64,000 nt of DNA, taken from the NCBI RefSeq assembly GCF_019976755.1, contig NZ_AP023443.1:186001-250000 (forward strand), written 5' to 3'. Under the pieces are notes generated by a model. It had not been told where the DNA came from, did no database searches, and worked only from the letters and a program-made list of their open reading frames with translations. Shown piece after piece: positions 26,608 through 35,278 of the stretch. Positions within the stretch are counted from its first letter, which is position 1, and every line of letters begins with the position of its first letter. The stretch is from Nostoc sp. MS1 (GTDB taxonomy: Bacteria; Cyanobacteriota; Cyanobacteriia; Cyanobacteriales; Nostocaceae). A program made the position numbers and the translations under genes.

Positions 26608-27227
26608 GCCAAAGCATTCGGGTTCTCATTGCAGACGATCATGCTATTTTTCGGCAAGGATTAGCCACCATTATTAACCGTGACCCAGATATGCAGGTAA
26701 TTGCCCAAGCCGAAAATGGGGAACAAGCGATCGCTCTATTTGGGGAACACCAACCGGATGTCACGCTCATGGATCTGCGAATGCCTGAAGTGGAAGGAGT
26801 TGCCGCCATCGGTGCAATTTGTGCTACTGCTAAATCTGCTCGGATTATTGTACTGACCACGTATGATAGTGACGAAGATATTTATCGGGGATTGCAGGCA
26901 GGCGCAAAAGGATATCTGTTGAAAGAAACTGAACCTGACGAGCTTCTGAATGCTATTCGTACTGTTCATCGGGGTCAGAAGTATATTCCGCCTGATGTAG
27001 GAGCAAAGTTGGTACAGCGCCTCAGCAATCCTGAACTGAGTGAACGAGAACTAGAAGTACTCCGTTCACTGGCTCAGGGAATGAGCAATGCCGATATTGC
27101 AGCTGCTTTGAGTATCGGTGAAGGCACTGTCAAATCTCATGTCAATCGGATTTTGAATAAGTTAGATGTTAGCGATCGCACCCAAGCTGTAATTGTTGCC
27201 GTTAAACGCGGCATTGTTAATTTATAG
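26604..27227 (+). CDS. NarL/FixJ family response regulator
   Basis: A 207-residue regulator with a receiver domain (acidic pair Asp11/Asp12, phospho-acceptor Asp57 in LMDLRMP, conserved Lys in GYLLKETEPDEL) and a C-terminal LuxR-type helix-turn-helix (LSERELEVLRSLAQGMSNADIAAAL, VKSHVNRILNKL). The ATG overlaps the kinase stop codon, so the pair is translationally coupled. It should bind DNA as a dimer when phosphorylated. The Tn7-like transposon lies 47 bp after its stop (to the target duplication), and a diverged copy of its last 37 codons lies at 36392-36505. Confidence 0.9.
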   Translation: MSQSIRVLIADDHAIFRQGLATIINRDPDMQVIAQAENGEQAIALFGEHQPDVTLMDLRMPEVEGVAAIGAICATAKSARIIVLTTYDSDEDIYRGLQAGAKGYLLKETEPDELLNAIRTVHRGQKYIPPDVGAKLVQRLSNPELSERELEVLRSLAQGMSNADIAAALSIGEGTVKSHVNRILNKLDVSDRTQAVIVAVKRGIVNL

Positions 27228-27274
27228 GATGTACTTTCGATAGAATTGGGATTCTAACTTGAGTTAGAACCAGC

Positions 27275-27279
27275 CTTCT
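27275..27279. repeat. left target-site duplication CTTCT of the Tn7-like element
   Basis: The flank reads GCCTTCT then the element start TATGC. The matching copy is at 34920-34924 and the empty counterpart at 36553-36557. Confidence 0.8.
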
Positions 27280-27545
27280 TATGCTTTGAATCATAATTTG
27301 GGAAAAATTTTGAACCATAAAGCGAAAAAAAGTTAACGCAATTTCAGGCTTTCTCACCAATCACAACATCAAACTTTGAATCAAATCATGAGATAAAGTT
27401 GAAGTTATAAAGCATAATTAAAGAATGAGTTGAAAAAACATAAAGAGACAAAACTTGGACAAAAAATCTCAGAAAAAATTGCTCTAACTTGAACTTTTAA
27501 TTCAAAATATGGTTCAAAATTCCAAGATATGCTTCACTTAAAACC
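27280..27545. repeat. left end of the Tn7-like element with probable TnsB-binding repeats
   Basis: A motif of the form TTTGAAnCATAA recurs: TTTGAATCATAA near 27286, TTTTGAACCATAAAG at 27308-27322, TTTGAATCAAATCATGAG near 27375, a weaker TTGAAGTTATAAAG and TTGAAAAAACATAAAG, and inverted forms ATATGGTTCAAA near 27507 and ATATGCTTCACTT near 27528. The third site is very like one at the right end (TTTGAAGCATATCATGAG). Such clusters are where TnsB binds in Tn7-like elements. Confidence 0.6.
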
Positions 27546-27633
27546 ATGACTCCGTAGTTTTTTCTGGCGTACTGAAATCCTAAAACTGCCTCCTGGCAAA
27601 GAGAAACACTCTTTTCTTGGATGAGAAACTCTC

Positions 27634-28897
27634 ATGACAGACGACGAATTTGATTATTGGTGTAGGCAACAGCAACTAACGGTATCCTGCAAAGACTTAA
27701 TCGCCGCAATTCGCGCTGCGCCACCTTCTCGCAGAGTACAAGGACGCGCCAAGAACGTCAGTGGAGTTTACCCTAGCCGCAAAATGGGTCAAACCATTCA
27801 ATTTGAGAGCCACACAGTAGAACTGTGGGCGATTTATCAAATGGAACATGACCCTATTGTGTTAGAGTTCTACGACCAACCACCGCCATTTAAAATTCAT
27901 TACCAAAACCAAAACGGACGGAAAATAGGTCATTACCATACCCCAGACTTCTTCGTGCTGCGGACGACGGGTGCAGCCTGGGAAGAATGGAAAACCGAAA
28001 CCGAATTAAAACGACTAGCCCAAAAATACCCTTCACGCTACCAAAAAACTGAAACTGGTCATTGGCATTGCCCCCCAGGAGAAGCTTACGCCGCATCATT
28101 TGGACTCACATACCATGTTCGCACCGATACCGAACTAAATCCCATATTCACTCAGAACCTAATGTTTTTAGAAGACTACTTTAGGTTCAGTGCCAATATC
28201 CCCCACTCCATTACAGAACAAATACTGTCGTCAGTTCAAGCCAGTCCAGGAACAACCATAGCCACTACACTTGCAACCATCGGGGGAGTACGTGCTAACG
28301 ATATTTACGCCATGATTGCTACTGAGCAACTCTACGTAGACTTGTATGCAGTTCCCTTAGTCGAGCATTGGCGAGTACAGCTATGGGCAGACCAACAAAC
28401 TCATACTGCTCATACACATTTAGCCATAGGGACAACTGGGCATCATCAACAAATCATCTCGCCCACAACACTTTTGCCCAATACCTTATTAGTCTGGGAC
28501 GCACAACTTTGGACTTTAGTTAACTTGGGCGAGAAGACAACCACACTTTTACCCGAAGTCGGGCAACCAATGCAATTGCCCACAGCATTTTTTCATTCAT
28601 TATTTGATAGCGGCACTATCAACATTCATACTTCAGAAACACACGCAACCATCAATGAAAAAGTGCATGAATTGATGGATGCCGCCTCGCCTACGGATCT
28701 ACAAAGAGCCAATCACAGATTTCATCTAGTACAAGCATATTTCCAGCACCGCACAGACATATATAAGGACATACCTCAAAGCACCTTGTCTCGATGGGTC
28801 AAACAGTTTCGAGAAGCCGAAGCCACTTTTGGTTGCGGTTATGTTGGGTTACTGCCACGTACCGCTAGTAGAGGAAATCGCCAACCCAAAGCACCAA
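27634..28897 (+). pseudogene. tnsAB: tnsAB fusion gene, 5' part (TnsA endonuclease domain), split by an IS
   Basis: The first 421 codons of a TnsA-TnsB fusion transposase. Residues about 35-230 form a TnsA-type PD-(D/E)XK endonuclease with Glu63 in SHTVELW, Asp105 in HTPDFF and Glu118-x-Lys120 in WEEWK, the residues that cut the 5' strand in Tn7. The later part (TDIYKDIPQSTLSRWVKQF) is the start of the TnsB DNA-binding region. The frame breaks at a 9-bp duplicated site (AAGCACCAA) where an ISKra4-like element entered; the raw frame runs on to a stop at 28957-28959 inside the IS. Joined to the 3' part, the gene gives 905 codons without a shift. As it stands the transposase cannot be made whole. 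Confidence 0.85.
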
Positions 28898-30854
28898 GGG
28901 AGCAACGCGATTTTGTGAAGTCGGATCAAAATCAAGCGATCGCTAAAAATCATACTTAATTTAATAGTGATTTTATTTACAAATAAAATATTGATTTACA
29001 CGAAAAATCATCTTGATGAGATATCTCAAAAAGATTGCTAGCAAGTCATTTGAGGATTATTTCCAAAAATCTCTGCAACAAGTCTTTGATACTTAGTATC
29101 AATTACGGCAGAAAATAAATTGAAGGCAGAATTAAAGTATAAAATTTATCAACCAGTTTGGGGTTTGATAAAAGAATTAAAGATAGAATCACAAAAATTA
29201 TCCCAACTTTTAGCTATCCATTGACAACGCAGATGTAACATAATTTCTGCATTATTTTGTAACCAAAACTTACTGTTTCCTTTCATGCGTAAATTAACAA
29301 CTTGACGAATTAAACTTTCAACTGCACCACTACCGAGAGGTAATTTTCGAGCTGCAACTTCGTTATATTTTAAAAGCCTCCTTCTATACGCTTTTAAAAT
29401 ATAATTTCGCTCTCTTACCATAATTTTACAGCGCTCTCCTGTTGCCTCGGAAATAAATTCACCCATATTTCTCATTAAATCTAGTGCCTGACCTTTCTTT
29501 AAAATTTTCCGAGATTTTTTAAACCAGGATTGACGCTCATTATCTGTACTAAAAGCGGCATCAGCAAAATCTTGTAAATGTGATGCTGCGTGATAAAAGT
29601 CTAATAATTGATAAGTTTCAAGTGGGCATTTTAATTTTTTTAGTAAAAGAGGAATGTGTATCCATATCCACTCTGCACCATCAGCAATCAATAACACCTG
29701 CTTGGCTTCACTTATACCCAAATTTACTAAATACATCTCTAAAATTTTGAGGAATTCTTTATAACCTGAATATGTGCCATCATTCGTAATAGGTATTGTC
29801 GATGTCCTAATTTTTTTACCTTCTTCATTTACTACATAAATTGTTAGTAACTTTGGCTCCATCCATTCACCAACAAAGCCATGACGGTTTGTTTTCTTAC
29901 TGCGTCTACCTTTTTTATTAAACCTAATTTTAGTTCTTCCACCATCTACAGCGATTACAACTCGTTGGCCTTTGAGAACATTACTATTAGATAAGTGGTT
30001 CATCTCCAGATTTAATATTTTTGATTGGCGTAGATTAATACCAATTTCACCAAAAAGGTAAGTCAGGCGTTCGATTCGTTTTAAACTAACATTTATTCCC
30101 CAATCCGTTAGCGTCGAACGTGCTGCATCGAAAGAACTAGCGATCGCACCATATTTTGCGATTATTGACCAGACTAGAGGGGTAATACCTTCAGACATCC
30201 CTAGCCACTTTAAAAACGGACAAAATCCTTGATTTGAAGTTTTTATTTTTGGCTCATTGAGCAGAGGATTATCAGATTCTTTACTTGTGGGATTCCGTTC
30301 AAGTACATAAGGTAAAGTTAAAGTTACTTCGACGTTTCCAATTGTTACTATTTTTCGCTTTTTAGAACCATGTTTTTGTGTATTTAAATTTCTCCATCCC
30401 TGTGTTTGACTAACAGAATAGTTTAGGATTTTTGGGGATACGGAAAGATTATATAATAAAACAGCTATACATTGACCTGCTAAAATCATTGCCTGTTCTC
30501 TAATTTCTTTTTCTCGTTCTCTCAGCTTTTTTCCATCCCACTCTGTGATATTTGTAAATTCTAAAAGTTTTGTGACCTGTAAGTGAAAACTTTTAACTGA
30601 CTTGTTTAAATCAAGAGTTGCACTTATATTTTTTGCCATAAAAGGTAGACGTTAAAACTCTGGAAAGATTACTTAACCGGAATCCTACCTTGTTTTTGAC
30701 CTTTATAAATTTTTGCACACATCACCAGACTTGAAATTGGTTGATAGCTTACGTATTAATACGGCTTCTAATATAAGAAATATTTTTTAGTACTGAAGAA
30801 AGTTGTTAGCGATCGCTGGTTTTTGATCCCACCTCACCAAATCGCGTTGCTCCC
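28898..30854 (-). mobile_element. ISKra4-like insertion sequence, copy A (1957 bp), inside tnsAB
   Basis: The ends are GGGAGCAACGCGATTTTGTG and, inverted, GGGAGCAACGCGATTTGGTG. The imperfect terminal repeat extends over about 49 bp to a shared AGCGATCGCT. A 9-bp duplication AAGCACCAA lies at 28889-28897 and 30855-30863. Two more copies of equal length are at 56640-58596 and 61118-63074. Confidence 0.92.
29149..30639 (-). CDS. ISKra4-like DDE transposase (copy A)
   Basis: A 496-residue transposase whose predicted protein is identical in all three copies. Candidate catalytic residues are Asp232 in VVIAVDGGR, Asp320 in VLLIADGAEW and Glu441 in LGSGAVESL. The closing motif GSGAVES with NLRMKGNSKFW is typical of the ISKra4/ISLre2-type group. 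The N-terminal 110 residues are the likely DNA-binding part. It is read on the minus strand, opposite to tnsAB, so it does not continue that reading frame. Confidence 0.87.
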   Translation of the reverse strand: MAKNISATLDLNKSVKSFHLQVTKLLEFTNITEWDGKKLREREKEIREQAMILAGQCIAVLLYNLSVSPKILNYSVSQTQGWRNLNTQKHGSKKRKIVTIGNVEVTLTLPYVLERNPTSKESDNPLLNEPKIKTSNQGFCPFLKWLGMSEGITPLVWSIIAKYGAIASSFDAARSTLTDWGINVSLKRIERLTYLFGEIGINLRQSKILNLEMNHLSNSNVLKGQRVVIAVDGGRTKIRFNKKGRRSKKTNRHGFVGEWMEPKLLTIYVVNEEGKKIRTSTIPITNDGTYSGYKEFLKILEMYLVNLGISEAKQVLLIADGAEWIWIHIPLLLKKLKCPLETYQLLDFYHAASHLQDFADAAFSTDNERQSWFKKSRKILKKGQALDLMRNMGEFISEATGERCKIMVRERNYILKAYRRRLLKYNEVAARKLPLGSGAVESLIRQVVNLRMKGNSKFWLQNNAEIMLHLRCQWIAKSWDNFCDSIFNSFIKPQTG

Positions 30855-30863
30855 AAGCACCAA

Positions 30864-32317
30864 TAGATGCAAGCAAATTATTAGATCAATTTATTACCGA
30901 ACACTTCGAGACACCAAGACAAGCTCCCGCCGCTTCCGTTTATCGCGCCTATACAAGAGCCTGCTGTGCTGCCAACATCACACCACTGAGTCAGCGTACA
31001 TTTTATACTCGTCTAAAAAAGCGTCCCATCCATGAGCAGACTTTAAAACGTCAGGGGGCAAAAGCCGCATACGCAACCGAACCGATTGTTTTAGAACTAG
31101 CTAAAACTACACCCCGGCACGGAGACCGCCCCTTTGCTATCTGTCATCTTGACCACACCCAACTCGACATCGAGTTACGCTCCCAAGTGACTGGTCGGAA
31201 CTTAGGACGACCTTGGCTGACATTACTGATTGATGCCTACTCCCGACGCATCCTAGCAGTTTATCTCACCTTTGACCCACCTTCTTACAGGTCTTGCATG
31301 ATGGCACTACGGTTGTGTGTTCAGCGTGAGGGTCGTTTTCCCCAATCTGTAGTTGTAGATGGTGGCAAGGAATTTCATAGCGTTTACTTTGATACCTTAT
31401 TAGCACGTTACCACTGCATCAAAAAGACTCGTCCTGGTGGTAAACCTCGTTTTGGCTCAGTAGTTGAGCGATTATTCGGTACAACCAATACGGAATTTAT
31501 CTTTAACTTACTGGGCAACACTCAAGCCAGTAAACAACCGCGCCAATTGACTTCATTTGTTGACCCCAAACAACTTGCCGTTTGGACATTGGCAGATTTA
31601 TATACCTACCTGTGTGAGTGGGCATACACCATTTATGACACGAGCGTACATGATTCCTTGGGTGAGACACCATTACAAGTTTATACCGACGCAATCGTTG
31701 CTACAGGGGAGAGGGAACACCGCCGCATTGCATACAACGAAGACTTCCTCATGGCAACACGCCCTAGTACACCCAAAGGTAACGCTAAAGTCCAGCCAGG
31801 ACAGGGAATTAAAGTCAATTATCTTTATTACTGGAACGATGCTTTCCGCAATCCGGTTGTCGAAAAAACCAAAGTCAGTGTGCGTTATGACCCTTTTGAT
31901 ATGGGTGTAGCTTATGCGTACCTGGAGGGAAGATGGGTCAAATGTATCTCCCAGTATTACAGCACCTTTGCTGGACGCACAGAGAAAGAAGTGCTATTAG
32001 CTGCCCAAGAAATTAGACAACAAGATAAGCGTAATGCTGTGAGTACAAATATCTCTGCCAAACGCCTTGCTGACTTCATTGCGGCAGTGCAAGAGCATGA
32101 AACCTTGCTCTTGCAACGGTTACGGGATTTGGAAGCGGTTGGGGTACTAGAGAATGTAACACCCAATACCGAAGGTATACCCCAGTTCCCAAGAGTCAGC
32201 ACTCTTGAGCCAGAGATGTCAGCACACAGTCAAGATGACGAACAATTGCCACCACTGCAAAACAACGTTGAACTGTTGGATCTCACGCGACTGCCAATAC
32301 TAGGGGAATACCGTTAA
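30864..32317 (+). pseudogene. tnsAB: tnsAB fusion gene, 3' part (TnsB DDE transposase)
   Basis: The continuation of the fusion gene after the IS. It holds the TnsB RNase H-like core: Asp518 in CHLDHTQLD, Asp587 in VVVDGGKEF and Glu623 in SVVERLFGT, numbered in the rejoined protein, with the classic 35 residues between the second and third. A beta-barrel domain and a C-terminal tail (about 860-905) follow; in Tn7 that tail contacts TnsC. The first in-frame start after the IS is a GTG at 31187, already past the first catalytic Asp, so a separate active protein is unlikely. The stop TAA at 32315-32317 overlaps the ATG start of tnsC by one base. Confidence 0.85.
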
Positions 32318-33795
32318 TGGACAAATTTTTAACCGGCAATCAAAACGGCGAAATACACCTCAAACTTACTCAGTTTAAGGAGTATGCAGTTTTACATCCC
32401 CAGTTAGCACGGGTAGATATGCTGTTGATGCGTGCGATTCGAGAACCCGCCGGATTTGCTCATGTGTTGGTTTATGGGCCAAGCGGTGTGGGTAAGACAA
32501 CGATGATTCGGCAGATTGCTAAACGGTTAAATGAAAATGTAGCCGAACAGTTACCCAGTGTATCCAATTCCTTAAGCTATCGTAACGGCACTCAGCCCCC
32601 GATGCCGTTATTGCTGTTAGAAACACGACCACCGGATGGTGGGGTGTTTAATCGGGCAGATTATTACCGCACTGCGCTGAAACTTTTGGGAGAACCATTC
32701 TATGAGCGGCGGATGCTGATAGATATTGATGCGGAACAAACTTGGGAGAAGAAAGGGCGTGGGCGGACTAAAACAGCTCAGTTTAATGATTCGCCTGAAC
32801 TGCGCCACGCATTAGAAGAAGCGATGACCAAGCGTGGTGTACGGGCAGTGATTTTGGATGAAGCACAGCACTTAATGAAGATTGGAACTGGTGCAAGTGC
32901 TGGTAAACTTTTAGACCAGTTGGACTGGATTAAGTCCATGACCAATGTTACGGGAGTGCTACACATTCTGATTGGGACTTACGAACTGTTGAATTTTCGT
33001 AATTTAAGTGGTCAAGCATCCCGAAGGGGACTGGATATCCATTTTCCGCGCTATTTGTATCAGAATGAACTTGACCGCCAGGATTTTCAAGCTGCATTAT
33101 TGGCACTGCTGATGCAAGTACCTCTGAATGTGGATGTCAAAGAGCTAATGCAGCATTGGCTTTACTTTTATGAGCGTTCCATTGGTTGTGTTGGGGTACT
33201 CAAGGACTGGCTCATCCGGGCTGTGGCAGCAGCTTTGCATGATGGTCACGATACTTTGAGTTTAGAACGACTGCATGAACATACGCTCACACTAGCCCAA
33301 TGTGAACGTATGGCTTTGGATACCACTGAGGGTGAACAAAAACTCTCTTACATGGAAAGCCGGCGTGAACACTTATGGCATTTGCTACAGATGGGCATGG
33401 GTTCGACCTCTGTACCAAAAGCGGCGGTGGATTTATCCAAGGGCGGGGAGACTACGGCTGCATCGCTCCCAAAATCTGACAAACCCGCGTCTCCAGCGAA
33501 ACGAACTCGTAAAAAGCCTGTCAGGGAGAGCGATGATGAAACGGCTTCTACAACACCAGATGAAACGTCTATAGAGCCAGCACCCAAGAAAAAACAAACT
33601 CGTAAGAAAACAAAACTTGCTGATTCTTCAATTAGTGAAGCACCACTAAAGACAAATATTATCGACACTCCCACATTAGAAGAGAAGACACTAGATGAAA
33701 AAGCAACTCAACAGGAAATGCCTAAAACCCCTAAAAAGTCTTCGGGGCGTGTTGGGCAACGCAAACCCAAACGAGATACTGTCGGACTTGAATGA
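32317..33795 (+). CDS. tnsC: TnsC-like AAA+ ATPase
   Basis: A 492-residue ATPase that in Tn7-like systems links target recognition to the transposase. The Walker A is GPSGVGKTT at residues 54-62 and the Walker B is AVILDEAQH at 177-185. TNVTGVLHILIGTYELL contains the sensor 1 strand. The last 120 residues are a disordered Lys/Thr/Pro-rich tail, probably for contacts with TnsAB or DNA. Its ATG overlaps the tnsAB stop, so the pair is coupled. Its frame is intact, so the loss of transposition would come from the IS in tnsAB and not from this gene. Confidence 0.85.
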   Translation: MDKFLTGNQNGEIHLKLTQFKEYAVLHPQLARVDMLLMRAIREPAGFAHVLVYGPSGVGKTTMIRQIAKRLNENVAEQLPSVSNSLSYRNGTQPPMPLLLLETRPPDGGVFNRADYYRTALKLLGEPFYERRMLIDIDAEQTWEKKGRGRTKTAQFNDSPELRHALEEAMTKRGVRAVILDEAQHLMKIGTGASAGKLLDQLDWIKSMTNVTGVLHILIGTYELLNFRNLSGQASRRGLDIHFPRYLYQNELDRQDFQAALLALLMQVPLNVDVKELMQHWLYFYERSIGCVGVLKDWLIRAVAAALHDGHDTLSLERLHEHTLTLAQCERMALDTTEGEQKLSYMESRREHLWHLLQMGMGSTSVPKAAVDLSKGGETTAASLPKSDKPASPAKRTRKKPVRESDDETASTTPDETSIEPAPKKKQTRKKTKLADSSISEAPLKTNIIDTPTLEEKTLDEKATQQEMPKTPKKSSGRVGQRKPKRDTVGLE

Positions 33796-33885
33796 ACATT
33801 AAAAAATTCAGTAATAAACAGTTTTTATCCAAGTCCTCAGTTTTTCAATAATCTTCGCATTGTTATTCAAGGAAATTATTAATTA

Positions 33886-34302
33886 ATGAATTTGTCTACT
33901 TTACCTATAGAATTTGAATTAGCATCTGCCAAAATCTTATCTACTCATTATCTACACTCTCGCTTTAAATTGACAGCAGAAATTGAAAAAGGGTTTTTAG
34001 CAATTGATTTTCAAGGCTATTTTACCGAAACTTTTGATCCGAAAAACCGTCCTTATGCTAATCCTGTTAATGAATTTTATCGAAATAATAAGGTTGATTT
34101 TCGGCTATTTTGGGGGAGTGAACATCTAGCATTATCGGGCTGGTGGAGAAATGCTATTCTATCGCTTGAGTATACTCCAATACGGCAAGAATGGTTGAAC
34201 GAAGACGGTGAAGAAATTTCTCGTCCCTATCCAGATGGTGATAAATTCGAGGCAATCGCAGCTTCTTTGTACCCAATCTTACAACAGCACTTCCCAATTT
34301 GA
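33886..34302 (+). CDS. hypothetical protein in Tn7-like cargo, 138 aa
   Basis: A soluble 138-residue protein (FELASAKILSTHYLHSRFKLTAEIEKGFLAIDF) with an acidic beta-rich centre and a helical end. There is no signal, zinc site or HTH, so it does not look like TniQ or TnsD. It lies 90 bp after tnsC on the same strand, inside the transposon, and could be cargo or a missing targeting factor. I do not recognise the family. Confidence 0.55.
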   Translation: MNLSTLPIEFELASAKILSTHYLHSRFKLTAEIEKGFLAIDFQGYFTETFDPKNRPYANPVNEFYRNNKVDFRLFWGSEHLALSGWWRNAILSLEYTPIRQEWLNEDGEEISRPYPDGDKFEAIAASLYPILQQHFPI

Positions 34303-34345
34303 AGATTACATTTCAAATCATTTTGAACTTGAAAAAGTCAGTATT

Positions 34346-34636
34346 TCAAATACAAATTAATTCTCCAATCAAATGTGCTGCACGCTCTCCATATTTTTGC
34401 AAAATTGCATCCTTATATGGCAAGCTATCTTCACTCAAAAAATCGCGGATAAATAGAGGGAAGTTAAATCCTCTCTTTGAGTCAATATATTCTGCTAGTT
34501 CAATCTTAAACAACGACTTAAATTCATCTTCTCTTTGTTTAAGTGCTGAATATTTAGTTAAATTGTTGGCTTGGAATATTGGCTCAACTCCTTGATTAAA
34601 TAGTTTTTCTCTTAAAATATCTTTCATACTTTGCAA
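34346..34636 (-). CDS. hypothetical protein in Tn7-like cargo, 96 aa
   Basis: A small helical, charged protein (MKDILREKLFNQGVEPIFQANNLTKYSALKQREDEFKSLF) read opposite to tnsC. The second Met (MKDILRE, three codons on) is an alternative start. No known motif was found. It ends 43 bp from the convergent 138-residue gene. Its position between tnsC and the right end makes it cargo. Confidence 0.5.
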   Translation of the reverse strand: MQSMKDILREKLFNQGVEPIFQANNLTKYSALKQREDEFKSLFKIELAEYIDSKRGFNFPLFIRDFLSEDSLPYKDAILQKYGERAAHLIGELICI

Positions 34637-34774
34637 ACCCTTACTTAAGAAGACAATTAAAAATCAGTAAAAAGTTACAGGTTTCCGAGATCAACCTCAA
34701 AGAGCGCACTTGATGTTAATCATCGTTTGAAAAGCAAACTTCCCTTGTATATCCCGTTTCAGCATAAACCTTCC

Positions 34775-34817
34775 CATGTAATACAGCGTTAGTCTAGTCC
34801 TAACCGTGTATTACATG
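34775..34817. repeat. 43-bp hairpin near the right end of the Tn7-like element
   Basis: CATGTAATACAGCGTTAG and CTAACCGTGTATTACATG pair at 16 of 18 positions around TCTAGTC. It lies just inside the right-end binding repeats and could be a terminator or an unlisted end structure. No T-run follows. Confidence 0.55.
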
Positions 34818-34843
34818 CAAGATGTATTCTACTTTGGCGCTAA

Positions 34844-34919
34844 TTTTTGAAGCATAAAATGGTTAATATTTTTTGAAGCATATCATGAGCTAAAAGTTTA
34901 TTTTATGATTCAAATCACA
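34844..34919. repeat. right end of the Tn7-like element with probable TnsB-binding repeats
   Basis: Three copies of the same motif are packed here: TTTTTGAAGCATAA at 34844, TTTTTTGAAGCATATCATG at 34869, and the inverted terminal copy TTATGATTCAAAT at 34903-34915. Tn7-like right ends usually carry closely packed sites, in contrast to the spaced left-end sites. Confidence 0.65.
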
Positions 34920-35278
34920 CTTCTACTCCACGATGGCATAGTTGCTCTATCAATTTATACTGTAAAAATTTTAACTTGCTATAGACGACAGCTTGAAGGC
35001 AATTTCCTATATTGAGTTTATGCAAATAGAAGTGCATCCAATCAGGCAAATCATGCTCCTTGAGAGCGGTAAGAGGCTGTCTCTAAAGAAATGTAAAGGG
35101 GACGGAAGCGGGCGATCGCAAACGCTCAAATCCTTAGTTTAAGCGAATTACTGGAATGACAACAAAGCAGGTTCGTTAATTCCACAAGAATCTGACAAAT
35201 CATTGTAAGAATTTGAAAGAAGTCGAGCCTTGGAACTCAATACACTTTTTAAATAAATAGAACTAGGAGAATCCAATT
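34920..35278. other. flank of the Tn7-like element with repeat and upstream motif
   Basis: 34920-35037 is homologous to 36553-36670, the downstream side of the empty target copy. 35138-35184 is a 47-bp motif that recurs at 37367-37414 before the GC-rich CPBP gene. The rest, up to the NTF2-like gene, holds no supported gene. Confidence 0.6.

Larger units (their letters stand above)
27280..34919 (+). mobile_element. Tn7-like transposon with TnsAB fusion and TnsC, 7640 bp
   Basis: The terminal repeats are TATGCTTTGAATCATAA at 27280-27296 and TTATGATTCAAATCACA at 34903-34919; reversed, the right one matches the left at 15 of 17 bases. A 5-bp direct repeat CTTCT flanks the element at 27275-27279 and 34920-34924, the size produced by Tn7. 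The diverged duplicate at 36389-36670 reads straight across one CTTCT, which fixes both ends. The cargo is a TnsA-TnsB fusion gene split by an IS, TnsC and two small unknown genes. No TnsD, TniQ or CRISPR gene was found. Without the nested IS it is about 5.67 kb. Confidence 0.85.

Noticed and set aside
31187..32317. A separate functional TnsB made from the GTG at 31187 after the IS
   Set aside because: That start lies past the first catalytic Asp (HLDHTQLD), so the product would lack a needed active-site residue.
27280..34919. A CRISPR-associated transposon (CAST)
   Set aside because: The TnsAB fusion fits type I-B relatives, but there is no Cascade or Cas12k gene, no TniQ and no repeat-spacer array inside the ends or elsewhere in the window.
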